This document shows, piece by piece, positions 29,259 to 38,298 of a stretch of DNA of 64,000 nt (its first letter is position 1; each line of letters starts with the position of its first letter). Made by a program: the position numbers and the translations under genes. The DNA comes from Pseudomonas sp. KU26590 (GTDB lineage: Bacteria; Pseudomonadota; Gammaproteobacteria; Pseudomonadales; Pseudomonadaceae), in NCBI RefSeq assembly GCF_026153515.1, contig NZ_CP110644.1, positions 1,207,501-1,271,500 of the forward strand. Reading direction: 5' to 3'. The notes under the pieces were generated by a model. That model was not told the DNA's origin and searched no databases. It was given only the letters and a program-made list of their open reading frames with translations.

Positions 29259-31316
29259 ATGCAGAGTCTTTTGTCGCCAGGCATCCGCCTGCTCGGACGT
29301 CTCGGGTTTGCGCGCAAGTTCCAGGTGCTCTTCTTTCTGTTCATTTTGCCGCTCGCGGGCAGCCTGTGGATGATTGGCCAGGATTACCGCAGCAAGCTGG
29401 AGGTGATTTCTCAGGAACAAGCCGGTGTGCGCCAGCTCCTGGCGCTCGATGCGCTGGATGTGCAGCTGACGGCCCAGCGCAACCGCGCCGCGCGCTGGAA
29501 GGCCGCCGACATTCTTCGTGATCCGACGCCGGCCGCGAAGGCAGCCATGAGCGCGCTGGATGCTGCGAACCCTGAGCTGACCCGATCTCTTGCATCCCTT
29601 GGCGATGAGCTCAAGGCACAGGACGCCAGCGCCGACATCATGACGCGGTATCAGGCGCTGCAGGCCTCGGTCAAAGGAATGGATTCGGCATCCCTGCGCA
29701 CGGTCGGCTGGTGGCCGGACGGCTACGACCGTTTTACCTCCTCGCTCACGGCGCTGCAGAGTCTGCGTGAACAGATCGCGATGGACAGCGGCTTGATCCT
29801 CGATCCGTGGCTTGAAACCTACTTGCTGATGCAGATCGCCACCCAGCAGGCGCCGGACCTTGTCGAGCGGGTAGGGCGCATGGCGAGTATCGGCCAGTCG
29901 TCGATCGCGTCCGGGCAGTTCTCCCTCCAGAGCCGGCTTCAGATGCGCGACCTTCGAAGTCGCCTCGGCGACGCCCGTGATCAATTGGTCAAAGCCGTGG
30001 GTTCCCTGAAAGCCAAGGCTTATCCCGGCATGGAGGTCTGGACGCGTCAGTATGAAGACAGCCTTCAACGTCTCGATACCGAACTGAAAGTGCTCGATGA
30101 CGGTGTATTCGGCGGCAGCATCAAGCTCGCCCCGGCTGACTTCGAGCGCAGCGTCGACAGCGTGAGCGAAGGCCTGGCGGCCTTACGCAAGCAGTCACTC
30201 TCGTCACTGACCAGCCGGCTCGATTATTACCATGAACAGGCCACTCAGCAGTTCGTGCCGGTGGCGGCAATTTTCAGCATTCTTGCCCTGGCAGCGCTGT
30301 ATCTCTTCATGTGCCTCCAAGCGTCGATCCAGCGCAGCGCCAAGGGCATTACGACCTTGGCCGAGTCCCTGCGTGACGGCAATCTATGCGTCGAAGTCGC
30401 CGTCGAAGGGCGTGACGAACTCGCTGCCATCAGTGCTGCGCTCAACGTCGCGGTGGTGCAACTGCGCACCAGTCTGTTGGGCGTCAACCACGAAACCCAG
30501 CAACTGGGCTCTGCGGTGCTGACCCTCAATGCGCAGTCCGGCAGCACGCTCAACGAAGTCGAAGATCAACAACAGCAAATCAGTCAGATCGCAGCTGCGG
30601 CCACCGAGCTGGCCGCGACGTCCATGGGCGTTGCCCGCAGTTGCGAAGCCGCATCCGGCAGCGCGCAGGCTACCCGAAGAATCGCCGAAGACAGCAGCCG
30701 CGACAGTCAGCGCACCACGGCGAGCATTCAGCAGTTGAACCAGAAGCTGACCGACACCGCCAACGCATTGGGCAAGGTCAGTGAGCAGGGGCAGCAGATT
30801 CAGTCCGTGGTGGACACCATTCGCGGCATCGCCGAACAGACCAACTTGCTGGCGCTCAATGCCGCCATCGAAGCGGCGCGTGCGGGAGAGCAGGGCCGTG
30901 GCTTCGCCGTGGTCGCGGACGAAGTGCGCAGTTTGTCGCAGCGGACCCAGGCGTCCACGGCGCAGATTGCCGGGACCGTGGACAGCCTGCGTTCGACCGT
31001 CAGTCAGGCCGTCAGCCTGATGGAGGCAGCGTGTGGCCAGGCGATGAGTGATGCGCAATCGGTGACCGGACTGGGCGAGCGGCTGGAAGAGATCGCCAGC
31101 GCGGTTCAGATCGTCACTGACACGCTGGCGCAGATCGCCACGGCGGTCGAAGAGCAGGCCGCGACGGCGGATGAGGTGAGCGGCAACATTCAGCAGGTGG
31201 ATCAGGCCGCTGGCCGGTTGCTGGAAGGTGCGCGAGCCGTCAATCAGGCCGCGGACACCTTGACCAAAGGCAGTCGGGCCTTGAGCGACAACACGGCAAG
31301 ATTCCAGTTGGGGTAA
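29259..31316 (+). CDS. Methyl-accepting chemotaxis protein with large ligand domain
   Basis: 685 residues. Helices at about 22-41 and 330-352 enclose a mostly helical periplasmic domain of about 290 residues, larger than a simple four-helix bundle. A HAMP domain and the signalling domain follow, with the conserved tip [21 protein letters not shown]. It starts at ATG 29259 behind GAGGAG. A transmembrane receptor; ligand unknown. No che genes are nearby. Confidence 0.93.
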   Translation: MQSLLSPGIRLLGRLGFARKFQVLFFLFILPLAGSLWMIGQDYRSKLEVISQEQAGVRQLLALDALDVQLTAQRNRAARWKAADILRDPTPAAKAAMSALDAANPELTRSLASLGDELKAQDASADIMTRYQALQASVKGMDSASLRTVGWWPDGYDRFTSSLTALQSLREQIAMDSGLILDPWLETYLLMQIATQQAPDLVERVGRMASIGQSSIASGQFSLQSRLQMRDLRSRLGDARDQLVKAVGSLKAKAYPGMEVWTRQYEDSLQRLDTELKVLDDGVFGGSIKLAPADFERSVDSVSEGLAALRKQSLSSLTSRLDYYHEQATQQFVPVAAIFSILALAALYLFMCLQASIQRSAKGITTLAESLRDGNLCVEVAVEGRDELAAISAALNVAVVQLRTSLLGVNHETQQLGSAVLTLNAQSGSTLNEVEDQQQQISQIAAAATELAATSMGVARSCEAASGSAQATRRIAEDSSRDSQRTTASIQQLNQKLTDTANALGKVSEQGQQIQSVVDTIRGIAEQTNLLALNAAIEAARAGEQGRGFAVVADEVRSLSQRTQASTAQIAGTVDSLRSTVSQAVSLMEAACGQAMSDAQSVTGLGERLEEIASAVQIVTDTLAQIATAVEEQAATADEVSGNIQQVDQAAGRLLEGARAVNQAADTLTKGSRALSDNTARFQLG

Positions 31317-31472
31317 GCCGAGCAGGCAAAGCATGGAGCCGTCATTTCGCGATCGGCGCACTTATTCATGCGCTTCAGTGCGGCGTGGGTTGAAAGAAGA
31401 AAGCCTGGCGACGTATAAGACTCGTCGCTTTCTCATCGTCTTCTGATACCCATCGCCGTAGGGGATTTTTCC

Positions 31473-32129
31473 ATGACCGACAGCAGTGCCGCAGGTGCGG
31501 CGGTTTATTCGCCCCTGACATTAGCGTTGTACGACGCCTGGGTGCTGGGCATTTCCAATCGGTATGCCTGGCGTTGCCCGACTAATGACGTGTTGTTGCC
31601 GTTCTTCCGCGCCAACGTGCGTGCCCACCATCTGGATATTGGCGTCGGCACGGGTTATTACCTGGCGAAAGCCAAGCTGCCGACGAACACCCAAATCACT
31701 CTGATGGACCTCAATCCGAGCAGCCTGGCCGCTGCCAAGCGCCGGATCGGCCGGCCAGACACGCGCACCCTTCAGCATGATGTGATGACGCCGATCCCCG
31801 GGAGCGAGCGCTTCGACTCGATCTCGCTGTTTTACCTGCTGCATTGCCTGCCAGGCCCGCTGGAAGCAAAGGCGGCGATCTTTGCTCACCTCAAGCACAA
31901 CCTGAATCCGGACGGCGTATTGTTTGGCGCAACGATTCTGGGGGACGAGGCGGGGCACAACGGATTCGGGCGCAAGCTGATGGCGGTCTACAACAAGAAA
32001 GGCATCTTCGGAAACAGCCAGGACACCCACGCCGGTTTCGAGGCGCATTTGCGGACTCATTTTCGCGAGGTAACGCTCAAGCGTGAAGGGGTGGTTCTGC
32101 TGTTTCGCGCAGCGCAGCCGATCGTCTGA
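31473..32129 (+). CDS. Class I SAM-dependent methyltransferase
   Basis: 218 residues. The SAM-binding glycine motif is LDIGVGTGYYL (about 54-64), followed by an acidic strand end (MDLNPSS) and a motif II region with GSERFDSISLFYLLHC. A small-molecule substrate is likely but not identifiable. A hairpin terminator lies about 50 bp downstream. Confidence 0.85.
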   Translation: MTDSSAAGAAVYSPLTLALYDAWVLGISNRYAWRCPTNDVLLPFFRANVRAHHLDIGVGTGYYLAKAKLPTNTQITLMDLNPSSLAAAKRRIGRPDTRTLQHDVMTPIPGSERFDSISLFYLLHCLPGPLEAKAAIFAHLKHNLNPDGVLFGATILGDEAGHNGFGRKLMAVYNKKGIFGNSQDTHAGFEAHLRTHFREVTLKREGVVLLFRAAQPIV

Positions 32130-32180
32130 GCCGCGACACGAGAGATCAGCGCTACAGGCAGATGCAAGCCGCTGAAAGCA

Positions 32181-32218
32181 CAAAGCCCGCGGATCACCGA
32201 GTGATGCGCGGGCTTTGA
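32181..32218 (+). terminator. Terminator after the methyltransferase gene
   Basis: Hairpin AAAGCCCGCG...CGCGGGCTTT with a 13-nt loop that itself can pair (ATCAC/GTGAT). Confidence 0.8.
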
Positions 32219-32424
32219 CGTTCAACGAGGTTCGTGGAGGTCCACGAGCGCGTTCGACGTTAAATCCTAATTGTAGCTGAAGAGCACTATTTTTATTTGG
32301 GGCTTGCGTGAACGAATCGAATTTGTAGTCACCACCGTATATACTTTAGTGGAGCGTGCTTCTGGTAATGTATCTCCTGAATGTCCGACGCCCTCCTCGA
32401 TACCCAATTATTGCTGACTGCTGC

Positions 32425-33237
32425 CTACCTAGGTTCGGGCGAAGCAACAAAGTATTTGCTTTCCAAAAGTGCGGTAAATTCAAAGGTGTCGTACAGACAG
32501 AAATTTACCACGTACCGTAAAATTTCCTTTCCTGAGGAATCCAATTCGGTTCCTACATCATAATAGAACACATCTTTGTGTTCACCTTTCGCATCATCAC
32601 GGACGAGCTGACTGCTGTAATGTTTGCTTATAAACTTCTCGTCTTCGCTTGCCTCCTCGCGAAGGAAGCTATGTGGCAACAAAACAACCTTGCCAAGCCA
32701 TGCCCAGTCTGACTCATGGAAAAATAATCCCTTTGCCATTGACTTAAAGAAGTTATTAAACCTTTTGGTGTCGAAGGCATACGAGATGGTTTGCTGCTCA
32801 TTGCCATCGTTGTCGAAAATTACCTCGTCTCGGTAGTCAACTGAAAGTAAGCCTAGCAACCCAGTACCTATTCCAGCCTGAGCCAGTTCGGAAAAACTCT
32901 TCATACCAGCGGCATGGTCATCTTTGAATTTTTCTGCAATCTCAAGAAATTTCTGAAAATCTTCCTCGCTCTTCAAGCGTCCCGGAATTTGCTCACCTGC
33001 GCGATTTAAGGCTCGAAGATGGACCTCAAATAGCGGGGCTAGTTGCTCCTTGCCATCCAACTTTGCAGATGAGAGTAATACCGCCCGTACGTACTCGTCA
33101 TCCTTCGATTTCTGCTGGTTGTGAACGTCGCAGGATGGTACAGAGATCAACCCATCCCTCTGTCCCTTTATGAAAAAACTTTGCGGCGGAACATGCTCCA
33201 TCCCCGTCGCGGGTTTCTCACAGTAATAACAAGACAT
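32425..33237 (-). CDS. HNH-type zinc-finger protein, putative endonuclease
   Basis: 270 residues from ATG 33237, with AAGG nine bases upstream; GTG 33243 is less well placed. The N terminus has a treble-clef pattern: Cys3-x2-Cys6, Glu14-His15 (MEHVPPQ), Cys36-x2-His39-Asn40 (PSCDVHN) and a following Lys/Asp-rich helix. This C..C-EHVPP-C..HN arrangement is seen in HNH-like proteins of accessory regions. The remaining 220 residues are unrecognised. The gene is AT-rich, unlike the core genes. Nuclease activity is inferred from the motif only. Confidence 0.7.
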   Translation of the reverse strand: MSCYYCEKPATGMEHVPPQSFFIKGQRDGLISVPSCDVHNQQKSKDDEYVRAVLLSSAKLDGKEQLAPLFEVHLRALNRAGEQIPGRLKSEEDFQKFLEIAEKFKDDHAAGMKSFSELAQAGIGTGLLGLLSVDYRDEVIFDNDGNEQQTISYAFDTKRFNNFFKSMAKGLFFHESDWAWLGKVVLLPHSFLREEASEDEKFISKHYSSQLVRDDAKGEHKDVFYYDVGTELDSSGKEILRYVVNFCLYDTFEFTALLESKYFVASPEPR

Positions 33238-33354
33238 GACCACTTACCTTCTTTAGACGACACATTAAAAATTGAGGCTGCTCGTGACAGCATTTTGCTA
33301 TGTTTTGAGTTCGTCTTGGTAGGTTTTGGGTATTTTCTGCTGAAATATCTCCAG

Positions 33355-33396
33355 ATTTTCATCTTCATCTTCATCTTCATCTTCATCTTCATTTTC
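33355..33396. repeat. Hexanucleotide tandem repeat (CTTCAT)
   Basis: About six to seven copies of the unit CTTCAT, 110-160 bp upstream of the HNH-type gene (which reads away on the minus strand). Perfect repetition suggests recent slippage. It lies in no convincing gene; both strands read through as low-complexity frames. Confidence 0.9.
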
Positions 33397-33739
33397 TCCG
33401 AATGAATTACCAACTCTCAATTCGACGTCTTGCCGTCGGAACATCCCTACCCTCGATTACACCTTGCATTCTGAATGAGCCGCCTGGTTGTGGCGTCACA
33501 GGGGATCAAGCAGGTACTCGTCAAAGAACCGCCATCCGCTTTTCAGGATTTTCAGTGTCATGCCCTGGTCTGATTGGCCTGGCGCAAGGCGACGCTTGCT
33601 TCATTACTTTTCGTACAGAGCGTAATCCGGTGTGTCACGAAATTCTCCGTGCAAAAATATGTGAGTGCAAATCCGTGACCGCTCTCTGCACTATCTAGAA
33701 ACTCCCAGTATCGAAATTAAATGATGTTGGAGAAAACGA
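33397..33739 (+). other. Stretch with no convincing gene
   Basis: A 98-codon frame (33402-33698) has no ribosome site, is interrupted in style (many Cys, Pro and Arg) and overlaps nothing conserved that I recognise. I read this stretch as spacer carrying the promoter of the AlpA-type gene. Confidence 0.4.
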
Positions 33740-33958
33740 ATGCAAAAACTGAGGCGTAAGGCGGTCTGCGAAAAATTGGGCGACATAAATCCTGTAACTT
33801 TGTGGCGTATCACGCGAAATGATCCATTATTCCCAAATGCAGTTCATATCAATGGCCGTGTAATAGGTTGGTTAGAGCGTGAGTTAAATGCTTGGCTGCA
33901 ACAGCGAGCTGCGAAGAGGGTGTCAATTAAAACATCTGAAACGGATGCACAGGGGTGA
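33740..33958 (+). CDS. AlpA-family phage/element regulator
   Basis: A 72-residue MerR-like helix-turn-helix protein. The family pattern ...VTLWRITRNDPLFPNAVHINGRVIGWLERELNAWLQQR is complete. AlpA-type proteins act as excisionase or activate the integrase in prophages and integrative elements. GGAG lies eight bases before the ATG. It heads a small cluster with the replication initiator gene, and its stop overlaps the next small frame. Confidence 0.85.
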   Translation: MQKLRRKAVCEKLGDINPVTLWRITRNDPLFPNAVHINGRVIGWLERELNAWLQQRAAKRVSIKTSETDAQG

Positions 33959-34146
33959 ATGACGGAAACGTCGATCTAATGAAGGGCGGCGTAAATCTGC
34001 TTGGTCGGATCGACACCATGCAGAAGAAATACCTGCGCAGGAAAGAACTGAAAAGCGCCGGGGGAATACTCCTATTAGAAAAGGTTGTCGATGAGGCTGA
34101 GACAGAAAGTTTTCGGTCGCAAAGCATGGTTTCGAAACAGGCCTAA
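33955..34146 (+). CDS. Possible small protein between the AlpA and replication genes
   Basis: A 63-codon frame from GTG 33955, overlapping the AlpA stop by four bases and preceded by AGGGG; both are consistent with translational coupling. The product is charged and helical (QKKYLRRKELKS) with no known domain. It overlaps the beginning of the replication initiator gene by about 55 bases. It could be real or a chance frame. Confidence 0.4.
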   Translation: MNDGNVDLMKGGVNLLGRIDTMQKKYLRRKELKSAGGILLLEKVVDEAETESFRSQSMVSKQA

Positions 34147-34831
34147 ATTTGACATGAATATACCGGCTATTCGGGTGAAAGATATCCGCTTGGCTATGGA
34201 TGTAGCAATATTTAGGATTGGTAAGAAAGATAAGCGCGCAGGTGAGATAATGCGTCACGAACTAAATGATGGCTATGTTGAGGTAAAGGCAGGGCCAGAT
34301 GGGATGGCCTCAGTATGGGATTACGATATTATTCTTATGCTGACTTCACTTCTAGCCGAGTCTATAAACCTGTACAAGCAGGGTAAAGCAAAGAAGCCCG
34401 GCAAGATTTTTAGATCCGGTGTTGGTGATATTTTAAAGTTCTGTAGGAAAGGCGATGGCGGCAATTAGGCAAGTACCATCGAATCCGCATTGGATAGGCT
34501 TAAAGGCACTACGCTCAAACTAGTAAGGCTAAATAGGAATATAGATGGTCGTCCTGTTCGTGAGGTGCTAGCTGAGGGGCTTATAAGCTCCTACTCAGTT
34601 ATTTCGTATACAAGGTCTGGAAAAGTAGGAGAGGTTCAAATAGAGGTTCCAGAATGGCTGTTCTGTCAGATTTGCGAAAATGATATAGATGTTTTAACTG
34701 TGCATCCAGACTATTTTTCCATAGAGTGTGGTGTGGGGAGGTTTGTCTATCGGCTAGCACGGCGTGTAGCCGGTCGAGATCTAGCTCGGTGGACATTTAA
34801 AAAGATATATGAGCGAAGCGGCAGCTCTTGA
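34091..34831 (+). pseudogene. Replication initiator protein A (RPA family), broken by an in-frame amber codon
   Basis: The frame runs 247 codons from ATG 34091, with AAAAGG six bases upstream. It is interrupted only by TAG at 34466-34468; the frame does not shift. Both halves match the plasmid-type RPA initiator family: PAIR...FRIGKKDKRAGEI and GMASVWDYDIILMLTSLLAE before the stop, then ESALDRLKGTTLKL, ...VPEWLFCQ...HPDYF and RFVYRLARRVAGR after it. The residue lost was most simply Gln (CAG to TAG). Without suppression the protein ends at 125 residues, so self-replication is probably lost. Confidence 0.8.
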
Positions 34832-35783
34832 AAGCAGAAAAAATTTAATTATTTTCTCCGGGTTTTGATAAAAAACAACTGTCTTCCCGAGTATGAGCTT
34901 CATGAGGAGCGAGGAAAAACAGGCCCCAGTCTTGTCATGGAGAGAAGGGTTTACACGACGGTTTAGCGCTTTCTCGCAGATGGGGATTTTCAGGGGTTCT
35001 CAAAAATAAGGATAGTTACTTCTTGGTCACGTACATAAGGAACCCAGCTCGTCTATTAGGAACCGTATTCCGTACAATAGGGTCTGTTCTCCGTATATCT
35101 GGAACCGACCGATTGTGTATTGCATTGTTTTGACTAAGAAAAAATCACGCTTACGAAGCTAAAACGATTGAAACGTATAAAACTCCTTATTGCAGGTAAC
35201 CCCCCCGCGCAGCATTCGGAAATGCCTCAACCAGGCACACTTTGTTTGCATCACTGGCGTCTGAACCATCCTAATTGGTTGACGTTGCTCTCATCGTTGT
35301 CTTAGTTTTTCCGGAGCCAAGCAATACTCGAAAAAGGCGGTCTCACGCTGCTCTCAGTAATCACGGCCATGTCCGCTCGGTATGTCATACGGTGAGAAAA
35401 CTTGATGCGATGTACGAGATCACTATGTAGCTGCTGGTTTGCTGAGTGGGTGACGTGCCGGCACCATGGCCCCGTTGGCATCCACTGAATCTTACTTCGA
35501 TTTGTAGACCCGTCTAGGGTCGCAATGGGTAGACCATTGAAGTCAGTAAGGGCTGCGCCGGCTCCAAGGCGAGGGCCAATTAGAGAAAACCCTAATGACA
35601 TCTGCTGAGGGCTCGAGGTCCCAACGGTTTCCGTTGAACCTCCTGAGAGCATCTATAGACGCTCACCACCAAGCAGCGTAGATTGATGTCATTGGGCCAG
35701 CTCGAATCGTGATCTCAGCAGGCTGATGGATTCCAGAACCGGCCACCACCTAAACGTGGCTCTTCTCAGAAAGGACGAGAGAA
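34832..35783 (+). other. 950-bp stretch without a recognisable gene
   Basis: AT-rich spacer between the replication pseudogene and the RloC-like gene. It holds the iteron-like repeats (35038-35106). A 116-codon frame on the minus strand (35302-35652) has no ribosome site or known domain, and I do not call it a gene. The RloC-like gene has a good site (AAGGA) at the right end. Confidence 0.45.
35038..35120. repeat. Iteron-like repeat array
   Basis: AGGAACC, AGGAACC, AGGGTCT and TGGAACC start at 35038, 35058, 35079 and 35100, a spacing of 20-21 bp or two helical turns. The second and third units also share TCCGTA at the same offset. Such arrays are replication origins bound by plasmid initiators, and this one lies 200 bp after the RPA-family pseudogene. 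The units are degenerate. Confidence 0.45.
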
Positions 35784-38201
35784 ATGATCGAGTCGATACG
35801 CCTAGCCAATATTGCCAGCTATGGCAGTCCTGTGACGGTAGACAAGCTAAAAGAGATCAATTTCTTCTACGGCGCCAATGGAGCCGGGAAGACCAGTATC
35901 GGAAGGCTAATCTGCGATCCATCAGTATCAGACACCTCTCAAGTGAATTGGCTCAAAGGTTTACCTCTAGAAACTCAGGTATACAACAACGACTTCATCG
36001 AGAAAAACTACACATCTGTTTCAAACCTGAAAGGGGTGTTCACTCTGGGCGAGACCCAGCAGGCCCAGCTCGACCAGATAGCCGCGCTTAAAAAAGAGAT
36101 AGGCACCCTCGGTGAGGGTAGAGACAAGTATCAAGACAACTTGGGCGGCCCTGATACAAAGGGCGGAAAAGTAGCCGAGCTTACTGCTCTTGAAGCGGCC
36201 TTCAAAGATAAGTGCTGGGCCCAAAAGCGCAAGCACGATGATGTATTCGCAGTTGCATTTAGCGGTCTAAGAAATAATGCCGACTATTTCAAAGTTAGAG
36301 TCATATCGGAAAAAGGCTCTAATACATCCGATCTATTCGACATTACAACCCTTACTGAAAAAGCGAAATTACTTTACGGGGACGCACCCGCTCTGCTCGA
36401 CAAGATCCCCTCGCTGAACGCTGAATCACTTGTTCTGGTTGAGGCAGATCCAATTCTTGAAAAGAAGGTCTTGGGTAAAAGCGATGTCAATATAGCTGCA
36501 ATGATTGCCAGGCTGAATAATAGTGACTGGGTAAGGCAAGGTGTAGCGTATTTTAAGGAAAATGGGGATAATTGCCCTTTCTGCCAGCAAAAAACTTCTG
36601 AGAGCTTTGAGAAAAGCTTAAACGAATATTTCGATGAGTCATTCGAAACTGATACGGCAGCAATCGAAAAATTGCGCAACTCCTATCAGCAAGGTGCGGA
36701 TTTGCTAAGTCAGCAGATAGGTCGACTAGCTGATGTACAATCAGAATTCGTAGACAAACAAATACTAGAGGCAAGTTTAGGGCTACTACACTCACTTATC
36801 ATCATAAATCTCCAACGTATTGACAACAAAAAATTAGAGCCCAGTTCCGAAGCTCGGCTCGAACCAATTCGCCAGGTTTTGTTAGATATTGCCAAAATTA
36901 TTGGCGACGCCAACGCTAAAATTTCCGAGCAAAATGGTATAGTTGCAAACTTCAAGTTTGAACAAACAAAACTCACGGGTCAGGTTTGGAGATATATCCT
37001 AGATGCCGAGCTAAAAGACACTATTGCTGATTATGAAAAAAACAAAGCCGCTTTGGTCAAAGCCATCGCTGGCCTCACTGCTCAGGTGGATAAAGTTAAA
37101 CTGTCCATCCTTGAGAAAGATAAAGAACTTAAGGAGCTGGAAAGCAAGACAACCAGCATTCAGCCTACGGTAAACGCCATTAATCGTCTTTTAAAGAGCT
37201 TTGGCTTCAAAGGGTTTTCACTCGCGCTTACGTCCACTGGCGACTCCTACCGACTTCTCAGGGCCGATGGCACTGACGCTAAAGCGACCTTGAGCGAGGG
37301 TGAGAAGACGTTTGTTACCTTCTTATACTTCTATCATCTGTTGAAGGGGAGCCCCACCACATCAGGTATGACGGCCGACCGTGTTGTGGTGATAGATGAC
37401 CCAGTCTCCAGCTTAGATAGCGACATCTTGTTCATAGTCGCCAGCTTGATCAAGAAGCTGTTCACCGAGATTAGGGAGGGTAAAGGGTATCTCAAACAGA
37501 TCTTCATCCTCACCCACAACGTGTATTTTCATAAAGAGATCACGTTTCATCACAAACGAAAAGCCAAGGGCAATGCCTTGGCGGACGAGTCCTTTTGGAT
37601 CATCCGAAAGCCTGCTCAGAACTCGAAGGTGGAGCACTACACTACCAACCCGATCAAAACCTCTTACGAGTTGTTGTGGGCAGAGCTGAGAAAACCTGAC
37701 CCGCAGAATCTGACCATCCAAAACACCTTGCGACGCATCTTGGAAAACTATTTCAAAATCCTAGGAGGCATTGATCTACAGGACTTGTGGGAGCATTTTG
37801 AGGGCGAGGAAGCTGTCCATTGCAAATCCCTAATCTCCTGGGTCAATGACGGTTCTCATTTTGCCCATGATGACCTATACGTGGTTATCGACGAGCCGAT
37901 GGTCGACAGCTACTTGAAAGTGTTTTTCAAGATATTCAAGCAAACCAAGCACATACCCCACTACCAGATGATGATGGGCGAGCAGTACGTCGATCTTGAC
38001 CCTGACGTCGCTGAGGCCGACGCGGGCGTGGAACCAGTCAACGCACCTCAAACAGGGGTAGCGTCCCTTCAACTGGCTGACAGCTCAGGGCAGGTCACCC
38101 ATGAGGCGCAGGAGTCTCTGCCGAATGACCATGTGCTTCCATTTGCATCCCTAAGCATTGCGATACCTCCGGCGCCAATGGATCAGGAGCCGCCCTTTTG
38201 A
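35784..38201 (+). CDS. RloC/PrrC-like AAA ATPase, putative anticodon nuclease
   Basis: An 805-residue SMC/Rad50-like ATPase of the AAA_13 type. Walker A GANGAGKT (30-37), then helical segments flanking a CPFC zinc-hook motif (Cys264, Cys267), coiled coil to about 460, ABC signature LSEGE (503-507) and Walker B VVVIDDP (Asp538-Asp539). The C-terminal domain has Arg650-x3-Glu654 and His692/His695, a spacing like the R-x3-E...H triad of PrrC/RloC tRNA anticodon nucleases. Expected role: phage-triggered tRNA cleavage. AAGGA precedes the ATG. It is intact while the element's mobility genes are broken. Confidence 0.75.
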   Translation: MIESIRLANIASYGSPVTVDKLKEINFFYGANGAGKTSIGRLICDPSVSDTSQVNWLKGLPLETQVYNNDFIEKNYTSVSNLKGVFTLGETQQAQLDQIAALKKEIGTLGEGRDKYQDNLGGPDTKGGKVAELTALEAAFKDKCWAQKRKHDDVFAVAFSGLRNNADYFKVRVISEKGSNTSDLFDITTLTEKAKLLYGDAPALLDKIPSLNAESLVLVEADPILEKKVLGKSDVNIAAMIARLNNSDWVRQGVAYFKENGDNCPFCQQKTSESFEKSLNEYFDESFETDTAAIEKLRNSYQQGADLLSQQIGRLADVQSEFVDKQILEASLGLLHSLIIINLQRIDNKKLEPSSEARLEPIRQVLLDIAKIIGDANAKISEQNGIVANFKFEQTKLTGQVWRYILDAELKDTIADYEKNKAALVKAIAGLTAQVDKVKLSILEKDKELKELESKTTSIQPTVNAINRLLKSFGFKGFSLALTSTGDSYRLLRADGTDAKATLSEGEKTFVTFLYFYHLLKGSPTTSGMTADRVVVIDDPVSSLDSDILFIVASLIKKLFTEIREGKGYLKQIFILTHNVYFHKEITFHHKRKAKGNALADESFWIIRKPAQNSKVEHYTTNPIKTSYELLWAELRKPDPQNLTIQNTLRRILENYFKILGGIDLQDLWEHFEGEEAVHCKSLISWVNDGSHFAHDDLYVVIDEPMVDSYLKVFFKIFKQTKHIPHYQMMMGEQYVDLDPDVAEADAGVEPVNAPQTGVASLQLADSSGQVTHEAQESLPNDHVLPFASLSIAIPPAPMDQEPPF

Positions 38202-38243
38202 TTGATCAGCGCATTCCTTCGCGACTCCAATGGTTGCCCCGGG

Positions 38244-38278
38244 AAACTATGAGGTGGGTTTGACCCACCTCATGGTTT
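38244..38278. terminator. Bidirectional terminator between convergent genes
   Basis: Hairpin AAACYATGAGGTGGGT/ACCCACCTCATGGTTT with a tiny loop, 40 bp past the RloC-like stop and 20 bp past the stop of the convergent membrane-protein gene. Confidence 0.8.
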
Positions 38279-38298
38279 CTGGCCACGTTATGGCTTCA

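Noticed and set aside
32253..32280. TTCGACGTTAAATCCTAATTGTAGCTG resembles, in inverted orientation, the 3' end of ychF and its flank (39951-39970), suggesting an attachment site pair.
   Set aside because: Integration gives direct, not inverted, repeats, the exact match is only about 11 bp, and the ychF copy lies on the core side of the ychF terminator.
33402..33698. 98-codon frame downstream of the hexamer repeat.
   Set aside because: No ribosome site or recognisable domain.
35302..35652. 116-codon minus-strand frame in the element.
   Set aside because: No ribosome site, no known domain, unusual composition; not supported as a gene.
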